From an uncultured Haloferula sp. (lineage in GTDB: Bacteria > Verrucomicrobiota > Verrucomicrobiae > Verrucomicrobiales > Akkermansiaceae): 5,747 nucleotides of DNA. The translations under genes and the position numbers were made by a program. Below the pieces are notes generated by a model. It was not told where the DNA came from. It searched no databases and was given only the letters and a program-made list of their open reading frames with translations. Within the stretch, counting starts at the first letter, position 1. Each line of letters starts with the position of its first letter. The stretch is from assembly GCA_946885645.1 (NCBI GenBank), contig CAMPGU010000263.1:1-5747 (forward strand), given 5' to 3'. Below, in pieces: positions 5,573 through 5,747 of the stretch.

Positions 5573-5747
5573 GGCTTCAGGGTCGGGCCTGAGCCGGCGC
5601 CGAGTGGAGCCGGAGATGCATCCACGCGACCAAGCAGGCGCAATGCCCTCCAGAGGTCACCCGCACCGGCCCCGAGTTCAGTCGCCACCTCCTCGTTGAC
5701 GCGCTCCAGGATCGCCTGCGCCGGCCCGGCCAGGGCATGCCCTGCTT
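5569..5747 (-). CDS. MarR-family transcriptional regulator, C-terminal fragment (cut by window edge)
   Basis: The minus strand carries the last 58 codons of a gene ending at TGA 5571-5569. The visible part starts AGHALAGPAQAILERVNEEV, which fits the end of the winged helix (the usual L-T-x-x-G-x-x-L wing exit) and the long dimerisation helix of MarR proteins. A helix EELG...DLWRALRLLGRV-like segment follows, then a Gly/Pro/Ser-rich tail. MarR repressors typically control an adjacent oxidoreductase or efflux gene in response to phenolics or oxidants, and here the next gene is a quinone reductase N-terminus with a 4-bp overlap. The DNA-binding wing helix-turn-helix lies outside the window, so the family call rests on the C-terminal pattern and the context. 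Confidence 0.62.
   Translation of the reverse strand, partial: AGHALAGPAQAILERVNEEVATELGAGAGDLWRALRLLGRVDASPAPLGAGSGPTLKP

Noticed and set aside
5516..5747. Plus-strand continuation of the M28 frame to the window end as a longer intact enzyme
   Set aside because: The residues after DDHVP do not fit the family and are the antisense of the reductase and MarR-type genes, which read correctly on the minus strand.

Overview
The window reads as high-GC bacterial chromosome, most likely from the Verrucomicrobiota (a Luteolibacter/Haloferula-like lineage is my best guess). This is inferred from gene content (a DUF6268-like outer-membrane barrel, a bacterial SET-domain methyltransferase, small coiled-coil membrane proteins, ParB) and from mostly weak or absent Shine-Dalgarno signals. 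No taxonomic marker gene is present, so the assignment is tentative.

Layout from left to right. (1) Positions 1-122, minus strand: the first 40 codons of an ECF sigma factor, cut by the window edge. (2) Positions 401-1311, plus strand: two small unrecognised genes that overlap by 4 bp. Each encodes a charged coiled-coil domain followed by one C-terminal membrane helix. (3) Positions 1401-2321, plus strand: a secreted outer-membrane beta-barrel protein, the only gene here with a good Shine-Dalgarno sequence. (4) Positions 2340-3556, minus strand: a two-gene operon of a small secreted protein of unknown function followed by a SET-domain protein methyltransferase, joined by a TGATG stop/start overlap. 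(5) Positions 3557-3766: a divergent promoter region with an A5T5 tract and a 15-bp palindrome. (6) Positions 3767-4675, plus strand: a complete chromosome-partitioning protein ParB, with no parA in the window. (7) Positions 4724-5515, plus strand: a membrane-anchored M28-family glutaminyl-cyclase-like metalloenzyme, broken before its C-terminus.

The most striking feature is a breakpoint at about 5507-5518. There the M28 gene stops matching its family just after the conserved DDHVP motif. On the opposite strand, the first ~22 codons of a flavodoxin-fold NAD(P)H:quinone oxidoreductase begin to match theirs. That gene is preceded, with a GTGA overlap, by the C-terminus of a MarR-type regulator. 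So two unrelated genes are both truncated at one point and joined tail-to-inside across a few bases. This is either a real rearrangement or, at least as likely, a chimeric assembly join to DNA of another organism. Everything right of about 5515 should be treated as separate in origin until the join is checked.

I found no convincing new multi-gene system. The best candidates for undescribed biology are the coiled-coil/tail-anchor gene pair and the operon linking a secreted protein with a SET methyltransferase. No tRNA, rRNA, CRISPR, insertion sequence or parS site was seen.
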